DNA of 64,000 nucleotides from CAVVUF01 sp963751425 (lineage in GTDB: Bacteria > Chloroflexota > Anaerolineae > Anaerolineales > UBA4823), in the NCBI GenBank assembly GCA_963751425.1, contig CAVVUF010000001.1, positions 62,001-126,000 of the forward strand. Direction: 5' to 3'. The notes under the pieces were generated by a model that was given only the letters and a program-made list of their open reading frames with translations, was not told the origin of the DNA and did not search any database. Numbering within the stretch: position 1 is the stretch's first letter; each line of letters opens with the position of its first letter. Below are positions 10,141-21,544 of this stretch, piece by piece. Made by a program: the position numbers and the translations under genes.

Positions 10141-10165
10141 AACCGCTGAGCCTTTCTCAGCGGTT
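10141..10165 (+). promoter_or_regulatory. Leader hairpin before the ribosome site of gene 10191
   Basis: AACCGCTGAG (10141-10150) pairs perfectly with CTCAGCGGTT (10156-10165) around a 5-base loop and is followed by a T-rich run to 10178 and then GGGAGG at 10179-10184. It could act as an attenuator or terminator within the leader, or terminate transcription coming from the hydrolase gene upstream. Confidence 0.5.
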
Positions 10166-10190
10166 ATTCATTTATTTTGGGAGGATGATG

Positions 10191-10805
10191 ATGAACCGTA
10201 AATTCTTTATTCTGATTGTGGCATTGTTGGTCCTGTTGATCGCAACCCCGGCGGTGACCTGGCGCTCGTCAGCCGCTCTAGCGGGTCAAGAACCGGCGAG
10301 GCCGCATGATCTTGACAGGTCGGCTGCGCTCGCCCCACAGGCGCCGGTGCCGGGCGGGCCGGGGTTCCAGATGGTGAACGCTCTCCAGTTCAGGGCGCAT
10401 ACACCAGACCTCACAGCGCATTTTTATAATGACGAGCTGGTCAACCCTGGCGCTATGGATAATTTTTACCAGGCTGCGCTGACGCTGCCCAACCACATGA
10501 CGATTACCGGGATGGTGGTCTACTTCTATGATAACCACACAGATGACCTCCTGGTGGCACTTTGGCGCTTCGATCCATCCACTGGCGACCATTTGGAAAT
10601 GGCGACGGTCGCCTCGTCAGGCGCTCAGGATCTGTATCTCAACTCGTCAGATACCTCCATCCTTTCACCGCTGGTTGACCAGCAGAGCTACTCCTATTAC
10701 GTTGAGGTGGGTATGCCACCAGCCGGCAGTGCCCTACGCGTGGCTGCTGTGCGGATCGATTATGCTTACGAAGTCAGCCTGCCATCCGTTGCGAAAAATC
10801 CCTAG
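10191..10805 (+). CDS. Secreted protein of unknown function with C-terminal SLPSVAK tail
   Basis: No family recognised. Three ATG codons occur at 10185-10193 after GGGAGG; the last (MNRKFF) gives the best spacing. A signal peptide (FFILIVALLVLLIATPAVTW) is followed by about 170 residues of beta-rich sequence with many aromatic residues, such as GMVVYFYDNHTDDLLVALWRF and SYSYYVEVGMP. The layout resembles extracellular domains that describe a time-averaged shape rather than a catalytic site; no catalytic motif is visible. The last residues EVSLPSVAKNP match a tail seen on other secreted proteins here (48625 and 34862). It is preceded by its own promoter and leader hairpin, so probably a single-gene unit. 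Confidence 0.65.
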   Translation: MNRKFFILIVALLVLLIATPAVTWRSSAALAGQEPARPHDLDRSAALAPQAPVPGGPGFQMVNALQFRAHTPDLTAHFYNDELVNPGAMDNFYQAALTLPNHMTITGMVVYFYDNHTDDLLVALWRFDPSTGDHLEMATVASSGAQDLYLNSSDTSILSPLVDQQSYSYYVEVGMPPAGSALRVAAVRIDYAYEVSLPSVAKNP

Positions 10806-10871
10806 GGGCAGCCAATCGGGACGGCGCTGCGAACGAATACAGATTACTCAGAAATTGGCGCGATAATCCAG

Positions 10872-10905
10872 AAAAAAGAAGAGCGACCTATTGCGGTCGC
10901 TCTTC
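10872..10905 (-). terminator. Intrinsic terminator for the beta-propeller remnant
   Basis: On the minus strand GAAGAGCGACC pairs with GGTCGCTCTTC (10895-10905 with 10878-10888, 11-bp perfect stem, 6-base loop), followed at once by a run of T (A-run 10872-10877 on the plus strand). It is a canonical intrinsic terminator about 35 bases after the stop of the minus-strand gene at 10941. Confidence 0.8.
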
Positions 10906-10940
10906 AGAAACAACGCGATGGTTATCGGAGAATACTGCGC

Positions 10941-11306
10941 TTAGCGAAGCCCGAAAGCATAGAACTTGTTATTCGGTGAGCCAAGGCCAAAATTGCTGTA
11001 GCCCGAACCCCAATAGACGACGCCATTGGAAATCGCCACGCCTGAGTTGACCGAGCCGCCGCTCGCAAAGCTCCACTTGATTTGACCCATGGCCGCATCC
11101 AGTGCATAGAATGTCGGCTTGCTCGAATCAGATTGCAGAGAGCCGGCATATACAACACAGTTTGCCACACTCACCGCACCTGGATCAATGCCGTTAGTTG
11201 GATCAGCGGTCTGCCAGAGGATCTGGCCAGTGGCTGCATCCAAGGCGCTCCAGCCGCCTGTTGTGCCCCCGAGGAACGGCTTGCCGTCATTATTTGTAAC
11301 CGCCAC
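10941..11306 (-). pseudogene. C-terminal fragment of a PQQ-type beta-propeller protein
   Basis: Only the last two blades of an eight-bladed quinoprotein-like propeller remain. The repeats read GWSALDAATGQILWQTADP and TFYALDAAMGQIKWSFASGG, the typical ALDAxTGxxxW pattern; the preceding strand is IYVAVTNNDG. The closest-looking group is the polyvinyl-alcohol-dehydrogenase-like family. The frame stays open for a short distance above 11306 but loses homology near 11315, so the N-terminal several hundred residues and any signal peptide are gone. It keeps its terminator. The gap 11315-11563 beyond it holds a possible short remnant (IPYVRDGLGRGKAYDRAV, plus strand) that could not be assigned. Confidence 0.65.
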
Positions 11307-11563
11307 ATAGATGCAATAACTCCTGATGTGAAATAATGTTTAAAGCATAATTTCTCTTTCGCGTGAGATAATAGGGGAAAAAGGAGGGCCCTTATGCAAT
11401 ATCGTCCAGCTCCTCGTCAGCCAGTGGATACCCTATGTCCGCGATGGGCTGGGGCGAGGCAAAGCGTACGACCGGGCGGTCACATTTTAGCCAAGCGTGT
11501 GACGAGTTCCTCAATCACTAAATCTTTTACACATCACAGAAAGCAATTATAAAGAGGCCGTAG

Positions 11564-12352
11564 ATGTCAGGCATAATTTTTCAAAGAACTTATCCTTTGG
11601 GGGAAGAATATGAAGCCATAAGGAAAAATGCTTCTGAATATTTGAGCGAATACCTGGCATATCCAAACCTGGTAGCGTTCAATGATTTTGAAAGAAGCGT
11701 TACTTTTTCTACAGAAAAACTGATCCCAACCCCTTCTACTAATAGGCCGCGCGTCATGCTGCTGTTCTCAAACGCCCATCCATACTCCGTTCATCAAGGC
11801 ATGTTTCTATCACCCAATACGAGAGGGGTGGAGAATGCTTTCTGGCCTGTAATGGAATATTCGGGTTGGCTGCCTATCTCAAAAGAAAATCGTAATCCAA
11901 AGCGACTTGCGGATATTTGTCTTAAAGCAGAATACCCAGGACCCTTTGAGCTGATTTTCTATTGTTATTATGCTTTTCCAACCGATTACCCAAAAGATTT
12001 AGTGAAAATATTTGGAGGGGATTTTTTCAAACAGGTGATCCAACCAAAAGCTATGGCTGAGTTTTGGGAGACAATTCAAGATAACTCTGTGAAGGCAGTG
12101 ATCACATTCAACAAAGAGATATTCAATCTCGTATCAAAAGAGCCCAGCAAACGTCCCATTGATCATCTGATGGGAGGGGAGCTGATTCAAAGCCAGATCA
12201 AAGGCATTGACAGGCGCATCCCCATTTTCTTGACTTTCCCAACCGGATGGCGTTTTCGCCACGATATTACACACTCGCGTATCGTCAGTCTTGAAAAAAT
12301 AAGAACAGCCATTAGCAGTGAATTAGGTGTGAAAAAAAGTAAGCGCCCATAA
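11564..12352 (+). CDS. Hypothetical protein, possibly uracil-DNA-glycosylase-like fold
   Basis: 262 residues, soluble, with AT-richer codons than its neighbours. A strand-loop RPRVMLLFSNAHPYSVHQGMF, a middle strand AVITFNKEIFNLV and a late PIFLTFPTGWRFRHDI block recall the order of motifs in uracil-DNA-glycosylase-superfamily proteins (early nucleotide loop, late HPS/N-type loop). No catalytic Asp/Asn motif can be pinned down, so this is only a suggestion. It has a separate promoter region upstream (11530s, AT-rich) and no clear operon partner. Base composition hints at acquisition by transfer. Confidence 0.5.
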   Translation: MSGIIFQRTYPLGEEYEAIRKNASEYLSEYLAYPNLVAFNDFERSVTFSTEKLIPTPSTNRPRVMLLFSNAHPYSVHQGMFLSPNTRGVENAFWPVMEYSGWLPISKENRNPKRLADICLKAEYPGPFELIFYCYYAFPTDYPKDLVKIFGGDFFKQVIQPKAMAEFWETIQDNSVKAVITFNKEIFNLVSKEPSKRPIDHLMGGELIQSQIKGIDRRIPIFLTFPTGWRFRHDITHSRIVSLEKIRTAISSELGVKKSKRP

Positions 12353-12446
12353 TCAGATGTGATCGAATGGTTGGGCATCATGACAGCAGAAGGTATTGCG
12401 AAAACTAAAAACGGAGAGTCGTCAGAACCACGAAAAGGAAAACAAA

Positions 12447-13316
12447 ATGAAACCGAACTCTTCGCCCGTCTCAGTGACCGAATCACAGGAGCCAACACCC
12501 CCGGTGCGCACCTCCATGCTTCGATCCACCTTCTTGCTGTTGCTCTTGCTCTTCCCGGTGAATTTCATTCAGCTTGTTTTCCATGAAGGCGGTCATGCTT
12601 TGCATACCCTGGCCTTGGGAGGACCGGTCTCTATGTTTTATGTCCATCCTTTTTCTCTGCCTGGATATGTCAGGCCGATTTTCGAATCGAATAACGTCTG
12701 GTTCCACGTTTCCGGAGCAGCCCTGGTGCTCTCGGTATCTCTCTTGATCTTCAGCCTGTGCTGGAAGCACCGCTCTGTCTCCTTCTTACCGCTGTTGATG
12801 ATCTTTCCTTGGGTCTGGATGTTCCATTCTTTTAGTACCCTGTTGATCCAAGGCGACTTCTCTAACGTCATGGTTCTCACTGGCATATCCCCGATCATTT
12901 TTCGAGTGACGGGTTTGATACTGGCTGCTGTGGGGATCTTCTTTTTCGTTTCGCTCTTCCCTTTGCTCGGTTTGGCCCCGAAGGAACTCAAATCCGTGTG
13001 CGTGGTTCCTGGCGCATTTTTCCTTTGGGCCCTGGTCGGCTTGATCGTAGGGTATCTGATCGTGTCCGGTTCACCGATCAATGTTGTCTATGGCCTGGGG
13101 GAGGAGATCCTAAGTATTGCAAAGGTTACGTCAGTCGTTTATCTGATCTCCGGCGTGATTCTCGCTGTGATCTATGTCACACTCTATCGCTATATGGTTC
13201 CCAGGCTGCCTGCCTGGCTGCGAACGGAGACAGTCCAGTTGACCTGGAAAGATTTGCGCCTCCCTGCGGTGCTGGCTGCTGTCAGCGTGGTCAGTGGGTT
13301 GATCATCATCACTTGA
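12447..13316 (+). CDS. Polytopic membrane protein with HEGGH zinc-protease-like motif
   Basis: 289 residues from the ATG at 12447 (AAAAGGA 8 bases upstream). The first membrane segment ends in LVFHEGGHALHTLALGG; HExxH-type His46-Glu47-His50 is the zinc-binding signature of intramembrane M50-like metallopeptidases. Six to seven further hydrophobic segments follow (LVLSVSLLIFSLCW, FLPLLMIFPWVW, VTGLILAAVGIFFFVSLFPLL, FFLWALVGLIVGYLIV and others). The second M50 motif (DG-type) is not evident, so this may be a divergent or non-proteolytic relative. The substrate is unknown. Confidence 0.6.
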   Translation: MKPNSSPVSVTESQEPTPPVRTSMLRSTFLLLLLLFPVNFIQLVFHEGGHALHTLALGGPVSMFYVHPFSLPGYVRPIFESNNVWFHVSGAALVLSVSLLIFSLCWKHRSVSFLPLLMIFPWVWMFHSFSTLLIQGDFSNVMVLTGISPIIFRVTGLILAAVGIFFFVSLFPLLGLAPKELKSVCVVPGAFFLWALVGLIVGYLIVSGSPINVVYGLGEEILSIAKVTSVVYLISGVILAVIYVTLYRYMVPRLPAWLRTETVQLTWKDLRLPAVLAAVSVVSGLIIIT

Positions 13317-13535
13317 AAAACAAACTTATCCACTCACGGTAATTCCCTTCCGTTGACATAAAAGGTAAATACGGGTATATTTATCTAATTAACCCGCAAA
13401 CCACCGAAAGCATTTAGAATTTAGCAGGGCGATGAACGGCGGTTTGCTCCAGTGATTGGCCGCTCTTGAATTGGATTCTGAAAAATCACTTTCGACCAAT
13501 CACATCCATGCGAGGAGGCGCAATTTTTTTTTAAT

Positions 13536-14141
13536 ATGCGCGAACAGACAAGTGCTCGAACAAGGGTAAAAAAAACCGCACAGGCACAAAGAATTATGAT
13601 CATCAGGCATGCAGAAAAGCCTTATGACGATGGCAAAGAGAACAACCTGGGCGTCAGAATGGATGGCAGCAGCAGCGCTGACTCGCTGGCGGTGCGCGGC
13701 TGGCAGCGGGCTGGGGCGATTGCCCTGCTGTTTGGCTCAGCTGAGCTGGCTCAAAGCCGCGGGCTTTCGGTGCCGCAGCACCTGTATGCCTCCGACCCCG
13801 AAAAAGCCGATAAGGTTGGCAGCAAAAGCCGCCGGCCCAAACAGACCCTGATCCCATTGGCACAGCGGTTGGACTTCCAAATCAATGCATCTTGGTTAAA
13901 AGGCCAGGAAGCCAGGCTCTGCCGGGATATTTTGAAATGCTCCGGCACCGTCTTGATCTCCTGGCAGCACGAGCTGATCCCAAAAATCGCTGCCGCCATC
14001 CCAGGAGGGAAAATCCCCCAAACCCGTAAATGGGATGACGCACGCTTCGACCTGGTGTGGGTCTTTGACCTTTTATCCGACGGCACTTACAGTTTCAAGG
14101 AAATCCACCAGGTGCTGCTTTCTGGCGACCTGGAACCCTGA
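13536..14141 (+). CDS. Histidine phosphatase family protein
   Basis: Member of the phosphoglycerate-mutase-like (branch 1/2 histidine phosphatase) superfamily. The phospho-accepting His is in IIRHAEKPY (RHxE in place of RHGE). The second catalytic His lies in VLISWQHELIPKI, the usual position near the end of the fold. An insert GVRMDGSSSADSLAVRGWQRAGAI carries the conserved LxxRGxxRA block. The start at 13536 is weakly supported; the ATG at 13596 (MIIRHAEK) is possible. Only 48 bases separate it from the CotH-family kinase gene on the same strand, suggesting co-transcription. Confidence 0.75.
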   Translation: MREQTSARTRVKKTAQAQRIMIIRHAEKPYDDGKENNLGVRMDGSSSADSLAVRGWQRAGAIALLFGSAELAQSRGLSVPQHLYASDPEKADKVGSKSRRPKQTLIPLAQRLDFQINASWLKGQEARLCRDILKCSGTVLISWQHELIPKIAAAIPGGKIPQTRKWDDARFDLVWVFDLLSDGTYSFKEIHQVLLSGDLEP

Positions 14142-14189
14142 TCGTTATAGAAATTATGCTGTGAAGCAGGAAAGAAGAGAGAGACAACC

Positions 14190-15893
14190 ATGGACCCCAT
14201 TCCAGACTCGGGCACCGCAAAAGACATCCGGAACATCGTAAAATCCGTTTTTATACCCGCCCTGCCAAAGGATTCAAGAGCGCGGCAAATCGCCGAAGGG
14301 GTGCATGATCCCAGCGCTGCAAATTCGTTCCTGCGCGGCAAGGCGGAGTTCGACCAGGCTGCCAAGGCGCTCCTGCAGCTCCCGGGTTCAGCACAGGGTG
14401 GGAAAATCCTTCTCCGCGATGCAAACCAGGGAGGGCTCACCCAGGCTGGCATGGTTGTTGCGCTATGGCAAACGGCATCAGCGGACCGGAGCACAATATT
14501 TTCGGGTGTTGGAGCAACGGGTCCCACCATCCTGGCGGTACAGGTGGAGGGAGTCGACCTGAACACCCTCTGGCAAGATGACGAGTTTGGCGAGCCGCTG
14601 AAAGCCGATGGAAACGCCGAGGCCTCCGCACTCGTTTTCGAGACGCCGCCTTCCCTTAACCTCCCAAAACATCCCGACCCTGACAACGGGGTGATCATCT
14701 CCGAACATGGCGAGCAGGTATCCGTCAAGCGGCGGGGGAATACAAGCCGGGGCGACCCAAAGATCAATATCTCGGTCTACCTGGACAACGATGAAGAGTT
14801 TGGCGTCCCGCGCCAACTGTGCCTGCTCAACAGCCTGCGCGACCCCTCCTACCAGAGAGTGCGGCTGGCGTATGACCTCCTGGGCATGGCTAAATGCCCG
14901 GTACGACCGTCTATCTACGCAGAGCTCACCCTGAACGGTTTTTACTATGGCACGTATGCAGCCGTGCCGCCCCTGGATGACTACCACTTCAAAGAGCTTT
15001 TCCCCGGCGTCAAGCATCGGGCCATCTTCAAAGGCAACTACGGCGACGACCTGCCCGACGGCGCTCCACTGGCGATGCGCGGCAGCCAGGGCACAGATTA
15101 CTTTACACCCGGTTCCCGCCCGGAAAGCCGTTCGTATGAACCGCGCAACGATACACCCGACAGCGATTACGCCGCGCTGGCAACCTTTATCACCACATTC
15201 CATTCAAATGACCCGGGGAGCACGGCTTTTGTCGATACGGTGAGGAAAATCCTGGATGTGGAGCTGTTCCTGCGCACTATGGTGGTCGTCAACCTGCTGG
15301 GTTCATGGGATACCTATTATCTCAACAGCCAAAATTATTTTCTGCACCTGGCAGTGGATGATTCGGGGAACAAGCCTCCATTTGCGACGTTTTGCCTAAA
15401 TGATGTGGACAGCGTGCTGGGGGTGAGCTGGCCAGGACAGAAGCGCAACTGGCAGGAAAAAGACCTGCTTTTCCGCGGCACCGAGATCGGAAAAATCCCC
15501 CTCATCACAAAGCTGCTTGCCAACCCTGTATTCAAGATGTACTACCTGGATTTCATGGAGTGGTTTATCAACCAGCATTTCAACGTGGCGAGTGTGCAGG
15601 CGATTGAAGCGAGGCGCTGGTCGATCTTGGAGCAATCGGTATACCTCGAGTCGGACACGCCTTTTGGCGCTGCGCATACCAATCGCCCATGGTCCAACGA
15701 CCAGGTCTACCAGGCCTCCGCCCTCAGCCAGAGGCTGTCTGCCGACCAGGGGCCGGTGGCTGGGATCGTGGTGGAGGGCATCGACAATTTCATTGAGGCG
15801 CGCTGTAGGAAAGTGTTGGGGCAGCTAGCGAAGCTGCCGAGGGCAAGCAGTGGGGTCGACTTCGACTCGGACAACTGGGTCCTTGGGGTGTAA
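14190..15893 (+). CDS. CotH-family protein kinase-like protein
   Basis: 567 residues. The middle and C-terminal parts match the CotH family (spore-coat protein H, an atypical kinase fold). Visible blocks are VKRRGNTSRGDPKINI (glycine-rich/Lys region), RQLCLLNSLRDPSYQRVRLAYDLL, YAELTLNGFYYGTYAAVPPLDD and the later NYFLHLAVDD...CLNDVDSVLG with the metal-binding Asp pair. About 180 residues in front match no known domain and contain no signal peptide, so the protein is probably cytoplasmic, unlike many bacterial homologues that are exported. It lies 48 bases behind a histidine phosphatase gene. The target of phosphorylation is unknown. Confidence 0.75.
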   Translation: MDPIPDSGTAKDIRNIVKSVFIPALPKDSRARQIAEGVHDPSAANSFLRGKAEFDQAAKALLQLPGSAQGGKILLRDANQGGLTQAGMVVALWQTASADRSTIFSGVGATGPTILAVQVEGVDLNTLWQDDEFGEPLKADGNAEASALVFETPPSLNLPKHPDPDNGVIISEHGEQVSVKRRGNTSRGDPKINISVYLDNDEEFGVPRQLCLLNSLRDPSYQRVRLAYDLLGMAKCPVRPSIYAELTLNGFYYGTYAAVPPLDDYHFKELFPGVKHRAIFKGNYGDDLPDGAPLAMRGSQGTDYFTPGSRPESRSYEPRNDTPDSDYAALATFITTFHSNDPGSTAFVDTVRKILDVELFLRTMVVVNLLGSWDTYYLNSQNYFLHLAVDDSGNKPPFATFCLNDVDSVLGVSWPGQKRNWQEKDLLFRGTEIGKIPLITKLLANPVFKMYYLDFMEWFINQHFNVASVQAIEARRWSILEQSVYLESDTPFGAAHTNRPWSNDQVYQASALSQRLSADQGPVAGIVVEGIDNFIEARCRKVLGQLAKLPRASSGVDFDSDNWVLGV

Positions 15894-15959
15894 ACAGGAG
15901 CGAGACCTTCTCGCCTGTGTTGGCACAGGTGCACTTCTCAAATTTGAGCCTCACCACTT

Positions 15960-15988
15960 TACCCCCATTCCTGGGGGTATTTATTTTC
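15960..15988 (+). terminator. Intrinsic terminator after the CotH-family gene
   Basis: TACCCCCA (15960-15967) and TGGGGGTA (15972-15979) form a perfect 8-bp stem with a TTCC loop, followed by TTTATTTTC. The remaining gap 15989-16202 holds no gene; a few weak short open frames there lack family features. Confidence 0.75.
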
Positions 15989-16202
15989 AGGCTGCATGGA
16001 AGCCAGTGCCTCAATGCCTGGGCGGTGTTTTTGAGCTAAGGGATGGGGATATTTTTTCGTGAAAAATCTGAAAATAGCGATGTTGCAATTAGAGAGAATT
16101 CGATCTATACTAGTTTAAGGAAATGTGATGAGAGGGTGGGCGGGAGCGAGATCGAGAGCTTAGCGGCGCTAACGCTAGCCCAACAAGTAAAGCGAGCGGA
16201 AT

Positions 16203-16940
16203 ATGAAAAAACGAGTTCTTGCCTGGGACGGCTGCAGCAATGTTCGCGATCTCGGCGGGTTAAGGACTAGCGATGGCCGCTTGACGCGTTGGGGAGCCAT
16301 TATCCGCTCGGATAATCCAGCCAGGCTATCTGAGGCGGGATGGTCGGCGCTGTATGCCTACGGCATCCGCACAATCATTACGCTGCGCACAGTTGGCATG
16401 GCCGAAGACGAGCTCAACTTTACACCACGCTATGCTGATATCGCAACGGTTCAGGCAGCAATAGAGGACATTACGGACCGGGAATTTGTGCAGCAGTGGG
16501 CTGCCACCGACCTGTGGAGTACACCGCTCTATTATCAAGATGCGCTTCGGCGCTGGCCGGAGCGGCACGCGGCCGCGATTTCTGCGATCGGGCGGGCTGG
16601 ACCGGGCGGCGTGCTTTTCCACTGCATCCGCGGGAATGATCGCACGGGCATCATCGCTCTGTTACTGCTCGCCCTCGTTGGCGTTTCGCCGGAGGATATG
16701 GTTGCGGATTATGAGCTGAGCCCAGATCCTGAGCGAGATGAGCTTCTGGCGCGAGAACATTCTTCTGTTCGAGAGGCGATCCTCAGGGCACTTGCAGGCA
16801 TTAATATTGACAGCTATCTAATTATGGGCGGGGTAAGCCAAGCTGATTTGGATGCCGTTCGTAAGCGGCTTTTGGGGGAGGCGACGCATGGTGGAATCAG
16901 AGGAACGAATCAAAAGGAAGGAAGAAGTGATGAAACGTGA
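16203..16940 (+). CDS. Tyrosine/dual-specificity protein phosphatase-like protein
   Basis: Phosphatase of the bacterial Tyr-phosphatase (lipid/protein phosphatase LipA/MptpB-like) group. The N-terminus SNVRDLGGLRTSDGR and then IIRSDNPARLSEAGW match the NFRDLGG and RS(D/A)xxL motifs. The P-loop is HCIRGNDRTG, with Cys nucleophile and Arg; the more usual HCTAGKDRTG differs at Ala and Lys. 245 residues, no signal peptide, so cytoplasmic. It overlaps the next gene by 11 bases (16930-16940), so the two are translationally linked. Confidence 0.85.
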   Translation: MKKRVLAWDGCSNVRDLGGLRTSDGRLTRWGAIIRSDNPARLSEAGWSALYAYGIRTIITLRTVGMAEDELNFTPRYADIATVQAAIEDITDREFVQQWAATDLWSTPLYYQDALRRWPERHAAAISAIGRAGPGGVLFHCIRGNDRTGIIALLLLALVGVSPEDMVADYELSPDPERDELLAREHSSVREAILRALAGINIDSYLIMGGVSQADLDAVRKRLLGEATHGGIRGTNQKEGRSDET

Positions 16941-17598
16941 GATTAGTATTGCACAACCTGAGTACCTCATCGAAGACTGGTCTGGCAAATATGAGATCTT
17001 CTCCTGGCTGGAGTACATTGTCACTGTACCCAATCCAATGTATATCATCACAACGCGGAAGCCAAATGGCGCGCCGAATGCCAATTTACAATCATGGGGA
17101 TTACTGATCGGTGAGAGAGGGAAATACTCCTCTTTGCTGGCACTGCTTGATAACACGCATACCTATGACAATATTCTACGCGAAGGGGAATGGTGCGTCT
17201 GTTTTCCATCTTTTAGCCACTATCTGCAATGTTTCGAGACCATTCAACATAATGAGGCTGATAATGACGAGATAACGGAGGCCGGCTTCACGGTCGAGGC
17301 AGCAAAGTTTGTGCAAGCACCGCGCATTGCAGAATGTTCTGTTAACCTGGAATGCCGTTTGGAGTGGCATCGCCCGCTTTGCGAAGAAAGTCATTGGCAT
17401 CTCTTCACCGGACGGGTGGTCCATCTCGCAATGGATGAAGCTATGATGGTACCAGATCCAGTTGAACGCATGCGAGCCATGGGGTTGATGTACAACGTGC
17501 GGAGTACGGTCAACCCGCTGACTGGGGAGCAGTACGGACCAAATACGCTGGGATTACTTTCCAAAGTGGAAAAGGTCTTCCCTGACGAAGGGCAATGA
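16930..17598 (+). CDS. Flavin reductase-like protein (FMN-binding split barrel)
   Basis: 222 residues from the ATG at 16930, which has AAGGAAG upstream; an earlier start would overlap the phosphatase gene much further. The pattern TVPNPMYIITTRKPNGAPNANLQSWG, then NTHTYDNILREGEWCVCFPS and a late FTGRVVHLAMDE matches the flavoredoxin/flavin-reductase split-barrel family that binds FMN and reduces flavin with NAD(P)H. It has internal Cys residues of unknown role. Its overlap with the upstream phosphatase gene and short gap (14 bases) to the next gene suggest a three-gene unit. Confidence 0.75.
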   Translation: MKREISIAQPEYLIEDWSGKYEIFSWLEYIVTVPNPMYIITTRKPNGAPNANLQSWGLLIGERGKYSSLLALLDNTHTYDNILREGEWCVCFPSFSHYLQCFETIQHNEADNDEITEAGFTVEAAKFVQAPRIAECSVNLECRLEWHRPLCEESHWHLFTGRVVHLAMDEAMMVPDPVERMRAMGLMYNVRSTVNPLTGEQYGPNTLGLLSKVEKVFPDEGQ

Positions 17599-17612
17599 AA
17601 AAGAGGTGATGC

Positions 17613-18158
17613 TTGAAAGATAAACTGCTTGAGCAGGCCAGACATGAATACAGTCCCAACCAGCGGTATGTTTTGCTGTTGGTTTTAGCGCCAGTCTTCC
17701 TGATCCTATTGCCCTTTATCCTCATCAGGCTGGGGACAAGGATCGACCAATGGCTGGGATGGTCACCTATCTTATACGAACCGCTCAACCTTATCTTCGG
17801 CTGGCTGCTGATCTTGCCCGGTTGGTTGTTTGCGATGTGGGCCAATTACAGCCAATTTACCCTTGGGAGAGGCACGCCCGTGCCGCTCATGGCAACGCAA
17901 AAACTGATCATTCAGCCCCCCTATACTTACTGCCGCAACCCCATGGCACTAGGCGCCATCCTGATGTACCTGGGCGTGGCTGTTCTTTTTGGTTCACCGG
18001 GTGCAGTGGTGCTTGTGTTTCTTGGAGCCGTTTTGTTGCTCTCGTACATCAAGCGCATTGAGGAGAAAGAGATGGAACTGCGCTTCGGGCAGGAATATCT
18101 AGAATACAAAAAGCAAACACCATTTCTGATACCACGCTTGTGGAGACGAGAAAGATAG
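17613..18158 (+). CDS. Isoprenylcysteine carboxyl-methyltransferase / phospholipid-methyltransferase-like membrane protein
   Basis: 181 residues with four to five membrane segments (YVLLLVLAPVFLILLPFIL; LNLIFGWLLILPGWLFAMW; ALGAILMYLGVAVLF; VVLVFLGAVLLLSYI). The C-terminal signature TYCRNPMALGA, then EEKEMELRFGQEYLEYKKQTPFLIP matches the ICMT/PEMT family, in which this region binds SAM. It probably starts at the TTG at 17613, preceded by GAGGTGAT. It follows the flavin-reductase gene with a 14-base gap. The acceptor is unknown; bacterial members often have no known substrate. Confidence 0.75.
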   Translation: MKDKLLEQARHEYSPNQRYVLLLVLAPVFLILLPFILIRLGTRIDQWLGWSPILYEPLNLIFGWLLILPGWLFAMWANYSQFTLGRGTPVPLMATQKLIIQPPYTYCRNPMALGAILMYLGVAVLFGSPGAVVLVFLGAVLLLSYIKRIEEKEMELRFGQEYLEYKKQTPFLIPRLWRRER

Positions 18159-18229
18159 ACGAATTAATCTAAACGCGAATCCACTCCACCAGTGATCCAG
18201 GCCATCAGCCATGTCTATGGAGGAATAAC

Positions 18230-18789
18230 ATGATCTACTTAGTGGGTGGGGCACCCAGGGTTGGTAAGAGCATTTTGGGTCAGCGGATCTCTGCGAAGCT
18301 GAAATCGGTTGGATCTCTACCGACCTGCTTGTCCAACTCCTGCAGGTAAAGAAGGAAGAAGGGGTGAAATCTGAATGGAACGCCGCTCCAGAGGCGATTG
18401 CCGCGGCTGCCGAATGGTTCTTCCCATACCTGGAACGGTTTACCTGGGGCGTCAGCTCCCTGGCAAAGAGCTACGTTATCGAGGGGGTCGACTTTCTTCC
18501 AGCACAGGTCGCACAGCTTTCTGGGCATTATCAGATCCGCAGTGTGTTCCTGGGGTGCTCCAAAATGACGCTGGAGCAGTTCAATCAATTCGGAAATACG
18601 CTTGGGTATGCCTATCTGCCCGAGACAATGCGCCGCCAGATCGTTCAGGACGTCCCGCTCTGGAGCGAGCTCATTCGGAAGGAAGCCAAACGTTTCGGTT
18701 ATCCTTATTTCGACTTGTCCGGCGATTTCGATGCACACCTGTTGGAGGCCGAGGCTGTACTCATAACCGGTGCCAGTCAAAAAGAGTAA
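18230..18789 (+). CDS. P-loop kinase/ATPase-like protein (frameshifted)
   Basis: ATG at 18230 follows GGAGGA. The N-terminus MIYLVGGAPRVGKSILGQR is a clear Walker A of the shikimate-kinase/adenylate-kinase type. Near 18300 the frame changes, and the protein continues as IGWISTDLLVQLLQ and on to the stop at 18789, including IEGVDFLPAQV (Walker-B-like) and FLGCSKMTLEQF. About 186 residues in all. It resembles small bacterial nucleotide/sugar kinases of unknown substrate. The gene ends about 200 bases before the UvrA-like gene. Confidence 0.7.
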
Positions 18790-18993
18790 ATCCTTTCTCA
18801 GCTTTCTCCGCAACTCAGCGTCGAGATTTTTCATGAGTTCACTCTGCAGGGATCCTTCGCCGGCCCGATTTACCCATCGGCAAAGTGCGCCGGTTCAGGA
18901 TGACAAGGTTTTGATAGCGCCTCTGCCCGCTGGGGTGATAGAATTAAACCAGACCGGTCCTCACCCCACTCTCTGGAGGTCGTAATCCCGCAA

Positions 18994-21540
<2,547 letters not shown>

Positions 21541-21544
<4 letters not shown>

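Noticed and set aside
10056..10165. Cyclic-di-GMP (GEMM) riboswitch
   Set aside because: A GCTACGGTTGGCAGCC stretch looks like the 3' part, but the conserved GACGCAAAGC core is absent.
18280..18834. Minus-strand open frame of 184 codons
   Set aside because: Antisense to the P-loop protein, whose Walker A and ribosome site are on the plus strand.
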